From Acanthosoma haemorrhoidale (taxonomy: Eukaryota; Arthropoda; Insecta; Hemiptera; Acanthosomatidae): a stretch of 64,000 nt of DNA. Numbering within the stretch: the first letter of the stretch is position 1; each line of letters begins with the position of its first letter. The DNA is taken from contig OV884013.1 of NCBI GenBank assembly GCA_930367205.1, positions 89,343,333 through 89,407,332 on the forward strand, given 5' to 3'. The translations under genes and the position numbers were made by a program. This document shows positions 25,560 to 35,885 of this stretch, piece by piece. A model generated the notes under the pieces. That model did no database searches. It was given only the letters and a program-made list of their open reading frames with translations, and was not told the origin of the DNA.

Positions 25560-25661
25560 ATTACTACGTCATCCTCTTATTTTCAACTGGCTAGAACTGG
25601 ATATAACTGTCAAAAAATTAACCCATTCAAGTATCTAGGGGCCACGATGATCAACAAATAA
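25560..25661 (+). pseudogene. Possible LINE reverse-transcriptase thumb fragment
   Basis: A short plus-strand frame ends with QKINPFKYLGATMINK before TAA at 25,659-25,661. F-K-Y-L-G-x-T-I-x-N is the conserved block after the RT catalytic core in many non-LTR retrotransposons. Only about 20 residues are informative and nothing recognisable lies on either side. Confidence 0.4.
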
Positions 25662-25990
25662 GGTGTTTGGGCTGTTTGCGGTTTCTTATTTCTAAGATAT
25701 AGAAATAAGTAATCCACTAAAATTATGCATATTACTTTTATGTACAGTAATTTAAGTTGATTGAAATATTGGTTATTCAGTAGTTATGCAAATGTTATTT
25801 ATATTGATATATGTTGACATTGTGTTTTTTTCATTATTCACTACCATTGAAATGTTTTAAATGTAAGTAGTTTTAGTGTCATACTATTGCTTATGCCGTG
25901 TTGATAAATAAACTGACTTTAATCGATCTCTTTCTTAATACTTTGAAATCAGCAAATACTATACATGTATAAACTACGTATGGAAATATC

Positions 25991-25996
25991 ACTCAC
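25991..25996 (-). other. Splice donor GTGAGT of the long exon
   Basis: On the minus strand codon 407 (Pro) is followed directly by GTGAGT. The 1,221 coding bases are a multiple of three, so the intron is phase 0. In the unspliced frame a stop follows after 15 further residues of AT-rich composition, consistent with intron. Confidence 0.85.
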
Positions 25997-27278
25997 CGGT
26001 GGTCCAGATTTCCTCTTGTCGAGCCCCAACTCTGCAGGACACTTCTCGAAGATGAGTACACGCTCTGCTACAGAACCCCTAGTGAGGAAGGGCCTCACGG
26101 GGTTAGGGGTAACTCTTCCTTTGTGTCCCTCAGGGTGCGGCACTCCGCCGTCCCGCCTCGAGCGCACTATCTTTTTGCCGTTTTGCGTGTAATCCACTGC
26201 CTCCCGCTCTGCTTGTTCTTGGTAGCTCTTCACCACTTTTTTGACAATGCCCATCGGCTTCTCTTTCAATACTTTCTTCTGCAGGATGGCGGGCTTTTCC
26301 TGCTCCTCTATAATCATACCACTCTTGAGGGCATTGATGAGCCGCTCCTCCTCTTTAGCCACTTCTTCTATGAACTCGTTCTTGAAATGCTTTATTTGAC
26401 CGAACCTTTCTCCGGGCTTTGCACGAACCGGTTCGGTGACCACCTGCCTGTTTTTCAGAGGCCACGTCTGAAGACCGGGAGTGTCTGGTGGAAACGTCGT
26501 CTCAATTGTCTCCATGTACTGGGATATTCCTGGGGATCTGGAGTTAGGATAGGTCGGAGACTTGGGGTAGATCCTAAGCACATTATCACAAGAGTCTCCC
26601 GAGTCCTTTTCGAATTTTTGCTTTGCATATTGTATACTCGAGATAGACGGGTTGCTCTTTTGTCGAGCGATTCTTGCTTTGTCTTCAGATACGAAACTGC
26701 TTACCAGCTGTTCCAAGTTATTCGGCGAGGAATTGATGATGTCAACAGGCTTCTTTGGCGTTATAGCCGCAGCAAACTTGTCTGGAGAAACATTGTTGCA
26801 AGAGAGGATCTCCGTCGGCGCCAGCCCCCGTGACTTCCAGTTCTGGTAGATGGCTTCCGCGTGGTCCGAGATCTGTTTGGCTATGGCCGCTATGTCTTCT
26901 TCGGGGTTCCTGTGATTGACAGTTGCCGCCATTTCCGCGATGTACCTGAGGCCTGATCGGCTGAGGTCTCCGCTTTCTAGCACTAGCGTCGCGAATGTGT
27001 CGTCCCGCTCGACAACATTGACGGGTATCGCGTAACCGAAGTGTATCGCGTTGCAGTCCACTTGCTCCTCAGTGTTCTCTTCGACGAGGCAAGCGTTCAG
27101 GTTGGGGCAGTGCACATCGCTGCAATTGCGCAAGTCGATAGTACAGTTTGCGTACTGGGTCAGGTTCGAGGCTTTCACAATGTAGTTCCCCGCCTGGGTA
27201 TCCAGTTTCGCTTTCATGTTACTTCATTGTGATTGTTGTGGATGTCGCCCTCTATGGATTATTGCATCTGCGTTACAC
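25997..27278 (-). CDS. Long N-terminal coding exon of an unidentified intracellular protein
   Basis: The exon encodes 407 codons from ATG at 27,215-27,217 to the donor at 25,997; translation past the donor soon stops. The start is firm: the context is AACATGA and an in-frame TGA lies two codons upstream. An acceptor AG (27,279-27,280) precedes 61 bases of 5' UTR. Visible in the protein: no signal peptide or membrane segment; five cysteines in residues 25-55; a helical segment around 107-130 ending YQNWKSRG; serine/proline-rich 138-245; a highly charged, probably helical stretch 275-350; and a well-ordered block GSVAERVLIFEKCP at 381-394. A related short motif, SIQYAKQKFEK, sits near 194-204. 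Codon use and lack of stops mark it as real coding sequence. Inference: a cytoskeletal or scaffold adaptor. I cannot name the family. Remaining exons lie at lower coordinates. Confidence 0.88.
27219..27227 (-). promoter_or_regulatory. Two-codon upstream ORF (ATG AAG TAA)
   Basis: The 5' UTR on the minus strand reads ATG AAG TAA, then one base, then the main ATG. A start-codon-proximal minimal uORF could lower initiation or act in reinitiation and start-site choice. Presence is read directly from the sequence; function is inference. Confidence 0.6.
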
Positions 27279-27292
27279 CTGAAATAAACATC
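27279..27292 (-). other. Splice acceptor upstream of the long exon
   Basis: The minus strand reads GATGTTTATTTCAG then GTGTAACGC. It is a good pyrimidine-containing acceptor and places at least one non-coding 5' exon at higher coordinates. Confidence 0.75.
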
Positions 27293-27707
27293 TGAATTTA
27301 GAAACTATTTTTCTGATCAATTAACACAAAGTTATATAATACAGTAATGCACTAAGAATAACTAATAAGTTGAAATGACCAATATTGTTCTGATAAATAA
27401 ACAAGTAGGCATGGCATAGATTTCACAAAGATTGATATAGGTAAAACACTTGTTTATCATTTGTTATGCATTATTTTGAAATATAGTCTTGAAAACATGA
27501 AGTAAATTTTATACGAAATGAATTGCATAATAATATAATCTGTATATTTTGCAACATAGATTTGAAGTAAAATTGGATACTAATCTAAATATATAAAACA
27601 ATAGAACCCACACAAATCCAACGTAACCAGAGCATATGGCAACTCGGTAAATAAAAAGCTTATAACAAGCAACAAAATTCAGGAATACAATATCAACTCA
27701 CAATTGC

Positions 27708-27715
27708 CTTTTATA
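27708..27715 (-). promoter_or_regulatory. Possible TATA box for the long-exon gene
   Basis: The minus strand reads GGCTCTATAAAAGGCAATT, a canonical TATA motif about 430 bp upstream of the acceptor. I did not find a convincing initiator and first-exon donor in the expected places, and TATAAA-like words are common in AT-rich DNA. The true promoter could instead be in the GC-richer 27,740-28,070 segment. Confidence 0.3.
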
Positions 27716-27739
27716 GAGCCCTAGAAAATGATAGCGAAG

Positions 27740-28075
27740 AAACAGTGGTGTGTGTAGAAGACTGGAGAGATAGAGAAGAAAGGTGTTCCCCTAGGAGGAG
27801 GAAGGCTACTGACACGAAGAGCAACGAAATAGGCAGGCGGCCAAAATTTACATTTAATTTTAGAAAAAGGGGGGACACTCGGCTGCTCCGGGCACGAGCC
27901 TCAAGTCTACATAATGTCACCAGGGTGCTTGCTTCTTCTTAACGGCTTCCGAATACTTGAACGCTCCGACCCCCTTCACACTGAACACAATTAGCATACC
28001 TCTTTAAAGGGCCATGGCTGCCGTTATCCCCGGCGTTGGGGCCAATCTCAGTGATAATATAATGAGGAGAATGAC
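27740..28075. promoter_or_regulatory. GC-richer segment upstream of the long-exon gene
   Basis: Composition rises above the background and CpG is present (GGGCACGAGCC, CCCGGCGTTGG). Both strands have short frames, none recognisable. Its position just upstream of a minus-strand gene's 5' end makes it a candidate promoter or 5' exon region, by inference only. Confidence 0.3.
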
Positions 28076-28821
28076 TAGAGTATCGTCAATCTGAGCCTTA
28101 TAGAAAGGAACGCTGTGGAAAACTACGCTCTTTCAAATTACAGTGTATCTTTACAGCATCATGATCTGAAAGTAGTCGTTTTTTAGAGAAAGAAATTAGA
28201 AGTGGGTCAACCACCCATAATAAGAGTGTAGAACCGCAAATACAAAAAAAAAAAAAAACACAGGAAAGATTACAGACTAATAGAATCAACATCTAAACTA
28301 TTTTAGTTATTTTTGCGGTTTGTGTGGTTTACAGATGATGACGTAACGCTAGAAGCTGAAATGTATTGTACAGTCACAGGCAAAAATGTCTACTTCTAAC
28401 AGTTTGTAGATTTAGTTTTCACTTTTTTAAATATTAATTAAATAAAAGGAAAGCAATATAAAATAAAAAATAAACTTGAAAATAGAAAATTATATTCAAA
28501 CATTAAAAGTAAATCTGAAAGCCGAATCCAGTTTTTGAATTTGGGTTGAATTTTTTGGCTAAGAGTACATAATGATGACTTCCAGGACATAATAGTAAAA
28601 GACAAATGCATGCTTCATATATTATTTAAAAATCTATCCTTTGAACATTGTTATATTCTTTGATAGAGGTAATCCCCTCACACCCTGAGGAGGGAAGCTG
28701 GGCTCTCCTACAGCTAACAGTTTGTTGAGAGTTGAGAGTTGAAAACTACTTCTATCCACTAGTGTAAAAAAATTCACTACCCGTCATGTGTTTTGAAGCT
28801 AACCAAATGCGCCCGATTTTC

Positions 28822-28865
28822 TTGTTGCAACTAACTTTTTTTGTTGCAACTAACTTTTTTTGTTG
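28822..28865 (+). repeat. 19-bp tandem repeat, about 2.3 units
   Basis: The unit TTGTTGCAACTAACTTTTT occurs twice without change, followed by a partial third copy. It probably arose by replication slippage. Confidence 0.9.
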
Positions 28866-28899
28866 TTTTTTTCTTTCAAAGCTCTCAATTTGAAACATA

Positions 28900-31800
28900 G
28901 TTATGAGGGAAAATAAGATGAAAATTATTGGAGTGGAAGGGATCCTTTGCTTGGACCGGTAAATATTATTTGTATGTCTAGGGTCTGAAAAACACATATG
29001 TTTGATTTACATTAATACTATTAATATTATTAGTACTAAGATTTGTTACTTAGTAAGAACCCTGATTTAGATCAGCATAGTATCCTGGACTGGACGACTA
29101 AATATTATCGTGTTGGAAAGAAGTGGTAAGTATGATTTAATCGTAATTCGATAACTTAATGCAGATACCATAACCACCAAACCACATGAGAGCCTAACTA
29201 ATAAATAACATATGCTCGTGGCATGCACAGTTCTACCATATTTTAGAGAGGACTGGAAAATAGAAACTGATCCGATTAACTGTTTCAGGTAAGATGCTAC
29301 AGCACTAAAATTATATAATTTTATAAAATCAATAAGAAAATTAAGTATGAACCCTGTATTTCATGTTAAAAGTAATGAGCAACATTAATAGCAAGCATTA
29401 CAGATAAAAGATAAACACGGTATTAAACTTCAAGGCGGGGAAATGTCTATTTATAATCAAAGAATACATAGTTCTTGCAAGAAGGCAGTGATTATTTACC
29501 TAGAGTTCTTCGCTAGTTAACAATCAATCCTAATCATTACGTGTAGTGTTTGTACGTGTGCTGTTGTGAGTGACGCTAACAGGAGGTTAAAAGTTCTATA
29601 GTGACTAATTCCCATCTGTTTATTTAATAAAAAAAATATCAAATTATTCTTTGGTATGTTTTGTTCGCAGAAGAATTTTGCCGAGGATAGGGTTTCTAGG
29701 CTGGAATAATACTTAACTCAGCCCTGACCTCAAATAAAATATCACGCATCGATGTACTCACTAAAAGATTAAAGTAATAATCTTAGTATACCACCGACGA
29801 CACAGTGGATAGCCACATCTCACGCTACCCTCCATTGAAATATTTACTGTTCTGGCAACAGGGGCTAGAAAATCTATCGACAGTCCACAACACTGGTCTT
29901 TAATAAGGTACAATACGGCGGGCCATATTATAATAGGTTTAAGGGACAAAATGCAATAAGTATCACAGGCGAGTTAGTACTCGCACGGCAACGCAGTACG
30001 ATTTACTGCGTAAAATACAATCCTCAAATTCTCAACAATACCAAAACTTACAAATGTAATAAGGTAATTAGGAATTCTGCGGGCAACTCAAACTAACCTT
30101 GACACTAAGATTTTCACCACCATTATAGAAATTGAATGCCAAACTAACCGACAACACCAGGAAATAGGCATGATGTCTTGTACTTTGGTAAATATTCACT
30201 TAAATATCAACTTATGCAATGCAGCTAGTAAGTACTTTGGTAGCTTAAATAAAAAATAGAATTACTCGTGTCAACCAAACAAATGTATTTAGTAACTTTG
30301 CATGTGAAGTTCGGCAGTCCGTTTATAGGGTTTGAAGTCAACATTTGCATAAGTTATGAAAGGGTCGGCTTGCTTGAATGTGGCACAACTTCAATGAACG
30401 AACACTGATGAATGACTCAAACTGAGAAACTAGCTATTGGAATTAACTAAAGCACGGACAGAATATTTTGTGTTGCAGAATGGTTATCGTATAGTTTGTT
30501 TGTATAAGGTAGGTTACAATACGGCTGCTATGATGGTATGGTATTGAATGTAATGATGTAATAATTTACATAGTGCTCTTAAGTCCCTATAAACATCACA
30601 TTTGTGAGCATCAATTACCTTTATGGTTGACCTAAACTCAGACAAAAAACACATTACACATACTGACTAGTTACTAATACAAAGCCTCGAAACTTAATAA
30701 CTGGTAATTTTTTTTCCAAGAAGCGTTCCTAGTATCAACTTTTTATGGTCGTTTTTATATCAAGTTCGTTTATAGCTAAAATGGTAATATGATCAGTCAA
30801 ACATAGCAACAGAAAGACGAAATGTACCTTTTCAATGGAGATCACATCTACACTGGGATACGGCAGTGATTTGCTACAATCACTTTGTTATTTTCATTAA
30901 CTCGAAAAACAATAAACTATCATCTAATTCGTTGATGAAATATTTTTTTCTACTTGGCCGTATTTTCAGAAATAAGGCCTAGTAAGTAGGTTGACATTTT
31001 AACCATGAAATGACTACCGAAACTTAAACAGACTGTACCCCCCCCCCACCTCTATCCAAATCCTTACAAGATAATTCACCGTTAACTGATCCTTAAACTG
31101 TCATCCCCGATTGCCCTTATTTCAAATTGGCGTGCCGGGAGGTAGTCAATTTTTGAACGGCCTTGCCCCTCGTTAACAGACTTCCTTTGCGTTTTAGCAA
31201 AAGCTCGGCAATTCATACTATGGCTTTTAATAAGTGACCTTCTTTTCCTCTTGTGGGGCTACCACGCGATCACGGCAATTCTCTTGCAGCCAATTTGATC
31301 ACCACCGCTAATGGTTCAGTTACTTTATCCCGGTAATAGATTCTTATGTTGGCGTGTTTATTAATTTACAAGCTACATCTCAAATGAAAAACAACTGCCG
31401 CTCTACCGCATCCGATTTCCTCACTTACTTACACGTACTTTTCGATTCTTGTGTTCTGTCTAAATAAAGAAATCTGTATTAATAGTTTGAAGAACTCGAC
31501 TACCGTTCTCAGTAATACATTATGAATTCTGGAACTCAGCAGATAGTAGTTTTAAAATATCTCTTAAAATGTATAAACAGTATTACACTCGTCATGTTAA
31601 GTTAAGTTACCAAAGAGTTAATCAGGGTATTTTTTTTTATTCAATTCTATTTCTTTAGGTAATTTTTGCTGGGTAATCGGCACAAGAATAAATTTAATTT
31701 TTGAATTTATCAGGATTTAAACAACTTTTTAAAAAAATCCTAAACAAATTTTATATATGCGTTAACTAACACACGTGTTGAAATGTCAGATTTTATTATT

Positions 31801-33230
31801 TATTTATTTTTGATTCAGTAATGATTAAAATTTTTCAAACCAAATTTACTGAATGTTCGGTCCCGATACACTCAAATATGTTCCAGCATCAAATGATGTA
31901 TTTGCCTTCTATATACGTATACATATCCTATTGTGAAATAACTGAAAAAAAACAGCATTCGGCAAAAATTACTACGACAACGGAATGAAACTTCCTCTGA
32001 AAAGTTGACAGGGCTCAAATGTAATTCATTCACACCTAAAAAGTGAATAAAAATGTGAAAGCTATTTCGATCAGAAACCCCTCCATGAGACTTGTGCTAT
32101 CTGCAATTATCTCGACAAGCAGCTGGGATTGATGAGACTGACGTGTGCGTGTGTGAGTGTGCACAAACGGTACGTCGCATGCAAACATCTGCTTTCGTGT
32201 ATTCCCTAACGCTTATCGCTCGCAATTATAATTGGTTGATTTTCGCCTACTGTCGGTGTATACCACCATTATATTGAGCATGCTTCTCTGAAAATGAAAT
32301 CCAATCCAGCTTCTATGGATGTATTATCCGAGTCCCTCTACTTGAGGGTCGTTTCAAATATAAAAAAAATGTCCCCAAGAATATCGTTTACTACACATAA
32401 AACATTATTGGGTAAATGTGTTCAAACTCCAATCACTTAAAAACTACTGATCCGATTTTAATTAAACCTGCACTAAACTGACAGGGTCTCGAGAATGATA
32501 TCGGCTAGTCAACATACCATTTTGAAAAAAAAGACAACACTGGATAATTTAGAATTAGTTGTAATTAACTAACTTTGCGCATTGAACGCATTTACAATTG
32601 ATTGGGAAAATCATCTTTGCTATCAAGTGAAATACCAATAAATGAACGGATAACCACAGCTTATTTCCAAACGGTTTAACTCTAATTTGGAAAACTATAT
32701 GTGTTAATTAGTGTGGTTTACACTGTTCGTAAATAACCTTTTGGTTAAAAGAAAAAAAACATGTTTGTTCTGATCTTTTCTTGAACTCAGTAAAGATCAA
32801 TCAATTTGACTTTAAAACTTTTTTGTTGTTTTTATTGTGAATATTACAGAGCCCTTACCATAGGGAATTTTATAAACTAGTAAATCTTTTTAACATTGGT
32901 ATGCTAGTAGATCAAGCTGAAACTTAGAATTCGTACAGTTAAGACCAGCCATCATATTGCGAGTGAAATGGAAGGAGAGTATTTACAATCGTAAAATATT
33001 AATGGTAAGAGAACAATATTTAAGTTTTTTCCATAAGCTTGTTTAATGAGCTATGCCAAGGTTATAGAGGTTCTAGTTTTCATTTAAAATTTGTTTTTAT
33101 TTTTCGTTTAAGTAATTCATCTATAGGCAATATACCAACTTATTTTGTATTAGTTTTTTACATGCTATATACTGGTAATTAGCTTGATTGATTAGGATGA
33201 ATTTTTATGTAAACTTTTAGATTAAAGATC
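28900..33230. other. AT-rich stretch upstream of EB1
   Basis: No gene recognised. About 31,040-31,420 is clearly GC-richer and has no long frame. A motif ACTACTGATCCGATTTTAAT at about 32,444-32,463, followed by ACCTGCACTAAACTG, resembles sequence found in dispersed repeats elsewhere here. A C-run lies at 31,038-31,047. The final 200 bp before the EB1 start are T-rich, and TTTTAG and TCTTCAG just before the ATG could serve as acceptors for a non-coding 5' exon. Confidence 0.5.
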
Positions 33231-33240
33231 TTCAGCAGTT

Positions 33241-34137
33241 ATGGCAGTTAACGTTTATTCAACCAATGTTACTTCAGAAAATCTAAGCCGACATGATTTG
33301 TTAAATTGGGCTAATGATAGCTTGCAAGCTAATTTGAATAAAATAGAAGACTTAGGTTCAGGTGCTGCTTATTGTCAGTACATGGATATGCTGTTTCCAG
33401 GATCAATCATGGTAAAAAGGATTAAATTTAAGACAAATTTAGAGCATGAATACGTTCATAACTTCAAGCTCTTGCAAGCTGCTTTTAAAAAAGTAGGCGT
33501 TGACAAGATAGTTCCGGTTGACAGACTGATCAAAGGAAGATTTCAAGATAATTTTGAATTTATGCAGTGGTTTAAAAAATTTTTTGACGCGAATTATTCC
33601 GGCCAAAAATATTGCCCCCTGACAGCTCGAGGAGGGGAACAGCTGGGGACTGCAAAAGCAGGGAGTAATTCAACAAAAACGCCCAGCTTCACAATTCCAC
33701 AAACAAGGAAACAGCCAGTGCCAAAGGATCATCTTTTAAAGAAAAACAGTGACTCTATGTCTACTTTTGGGTCTTATAAGACGTGTGTTCTTAAGTCAGT
33801 TCCTCAGAAAAGCAGCAAATCAAGTTCGACGGCAATCATACAAAAAACCTCGAATACGTCCACAGCGGGAAATGGAACTCGCTGTCTAGATGATGCTCAA
33901 AAGGTCGTTGACGATCTCAATCTAAAGCTGGAAAATGTTGAATCAACAGCGGCAGGCCTGAAAAAGGAGAGAGATTTTTATTTCGACAAACTTCGAAACA
34001 TTGAACTAGTATGCGCACAGTATCCTGGAGATGAGAAAGTGATTCAAAAAGTGGTAAATATATTATATGCTACTGAGGATGGTTTTGTATCACCAGAGGA
34101 TTTAGAATATGATCTATTCCAAGACGAAGAAGAGTAA
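33241..34137 (+). CDS. Eb1: EB1-family microtubule plus-end-binding protein
   Basis: A 298-residue intact frame. Family role: EB proteins track growing microtubule plus ends and recruit SxIP and CAP-Gly partners. Residues 1-136 are a calponin-homology domain: it starts MAVNVYST, has [23 protein letters not shown], a lysine at 89 in GVDKIVPVD, and [19 protein letters not shown]. Residues 137-215 are a basic Ser/Thr/Pro-rich linker. Residues 217-282 form the coiled coil and EB-homology domain with the [16 protein letters not shown] signature that builds the SxIP pocket. The tail is acidic and ends FQDEEE, without the usual final EEY/F; two TAA codons follow. Less typical residues are Gly39 in place of the cysteine I expect there, and KYCP at 123-126. 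There are no introns in the coding region, so it may be a retrocopy, although the intact frame suggests it is functional. Length is normal for insect EB1. Confidence 0.95.
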   Translation: MAVNVYSTNVTSENLSRHDLLNWANDSLQANLNKIEDLGSGAAYCQYMDMLFPGSIMVKRIKFKTNLEHEYVHNFKLLQAAFKKVGVDKIVPVDRLIKGRFQDNFEFMQWFKKFFDANYSGQKYCPLTARGGEQLGTAKAGSNSTKTPSFTIPQTRKQPVPKDHLLKKNSDSMSTFGSYKTCVLKSVPQKSSKSSSTAIIQKTSNTSTAGNGTRCLDDAQKVVDDLNLKLENVESTAAGLKKERDFYFDKLRNIELVCAQYPGDEKVIQKVVNILYATEDGFVSPEDLEYDLFQDEEE

Positions 34138-34284
34138 TAAAAAATGTATAATTTATGACCTGCAGTCATCGTCATTATAAAATCGAAATTGAAGTGAACA
34201 TAACAATTATCACGCCCTCTTAAAAACGATATAAGTATTTTTATCTCCGGTAGCACTCCCTACTGTTTATTTTTTGTGGACGAA

Positions 34285-34332
34285 AATAAATTGTTTTATA
34301 CTTTACATGTTGAAATTATTTATTTTAATAAA
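34285..34332 (+). terminator. Polyadenylation signals downstream of EB1
   Basis: Two AATAAA hexamers lie at 34,285-34,290 and 34,327-34,332, about 150-195 bases after the stop. Either would give a short 3' UTR. They are plausible by position, though the hexamer is frequent in AT-rich DNA. Confidence 0.45.
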
Positions 34333-34339
34333 GCTTCAT

Positions 34340-35640
34340 AGTTTTCGTGGTGTATACATTATGTAGCAATCTCAACTATTTTCAAGGGACGTCTTCTAAT
34401 TGTGGTGCATCTTCGTATACAGTTTGTATTTAATAAGAATTGATTATTCTGTTAATAGATATATTAATTAAAAAATTTCTCGGCAATCTTCACTTTTTCT
34501 TTATCAATCCCAATACCAACCTTATTACTATTGACTACGAGAGTGTGAGCCTTGTTCGGCACGGTGTAGATGAACCAATCGGCTATCTACATATTGATAC
34601 CCCTTTCTCAAAACGCATACTCTAAACACTGGGCTTGACAACTTTCCCATCGCAAAGCTTCTTGTTGTTTTCAATGTCTTCAAAAAGTGTTAATAAATTT
34701 TCTTCCGTTGTTAACTCGGGTTTTGACTTCATTACAATGAAATTAATTGATATTCAAAATGAGGTTTAGGTGATTACTTTACTTGGCTGTTTCTATTTGT
34801 ATAGATCAAATTTCTAATTCATGTTGGACATGTTCTAATATATACAAAACTATTGCGAGATATCTTGTGCAAGTATATGCTTCATTAGTTTTATGTTATT
34901 TTACCCTAGATTATGAAATTAAAATAGTTTCAAGAGGCAAAACCTCAGTTGCTTAGTGAAAGTGAAACCATAATATCCACTCCAGGTGGTTCTACTCTAA
35001 TAGCAAAGTTGCACTACTTGACCAATCAAATTAAGGGATCATATACTTTGAAATCAAAATTAGGAGAACCGTAATATTGCCTGTTCCTAAAAAAGCATTT
35101 TTAAATTTTTTTTTTAAATTAATTTTCAGTGACCCACGAAGTTTATTATTAATAGATTAAGCTTTAACCAAAAAAATATATTAATAAATAAAGTATCCTT
35201 GCTATAAGTGTATAGGTTTATTCCGTAGTTAGTTATATTTAGGGAAAAAGCATTCATCCTAGCTGTTAGGTGAGGTTTTCTTATGGACTTCATGTCAACA
35301 GTAATTGAAAAAGAACTTAGCAATAGAATAATTAGGTTTTTAAAGCAAAAATATTTGCAAATATTCAATTTTTAAGGTTCCTCAAGCACTAGCTTAAAAG
35401 CAATTAAAGGTTAGAGTTTTTACTTTTCTCCAAGGCTGAGGACACATTGAAGACGATAACGCAAAAAAGTAATAATAAATATGAGGTATAGCCATAAAAT
35501 AAATTTATTTAAAGGGTAAAAAGCATATTTGTTACTCAAAAAATTCTAAACGGCAGTGTGAAATATATATGAAAATTATATTTACAAAAGGCAAAAATAC
35601 GGTATTTTCCGAATGAATTTATTTAGATTCTTAAATAAAG
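34340..35640. other. AT-rich non-coding stretch
   Basis: No gene, repeat family or regulatory site that I can support. Short frames are present on both strands. Confidence 0.6.
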
Positions 35641-35885
35641 CGAAGAAGGTGCCCGGGCCCGCTTAATGAAGGCGAGGATGGGTTTCACAGAAGGCGGGGA
35701 CAGCTATCATCGGACCGGAGACATTTCCTTCAATGGGTCCTATCTCACCTGCCAGGCCCTTCACAGCATATGCTGTACTTGTCAGGCTAGATATGGAGGA
35801 AAAATGAAGGCTCCTGCAACGGCAACTATCGCTACCGCCTTTCACGACTGCTGGCAATGGTTAGTCGGCCCAACCGGGAGCCGCC
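35640..35885. other. GC-rich island with a candidate 38-nt minus-strand exon
   Basis: The segment is about half GC within AT-rich surroundings and is open on both strands. On the minus strand a pyrimidine-rich acceptor, TTTTTCCTCCATATCTAG, precedes 38 bases (35,749-35,786) that are followed by a near-consensus donor, CAG|GTGAGATA. The 38 bases read through in more than one frame. Alternatively the island is a transposon remnant. No product recognised. Confidence 0.3.

Noticed and set aside
26123..26833. 236-codon plus-strand open frame inside the long exon
   Set aside because: It is the antisense shadow of the well-supported minus-strand coding exon; its translation has no domain-like order.
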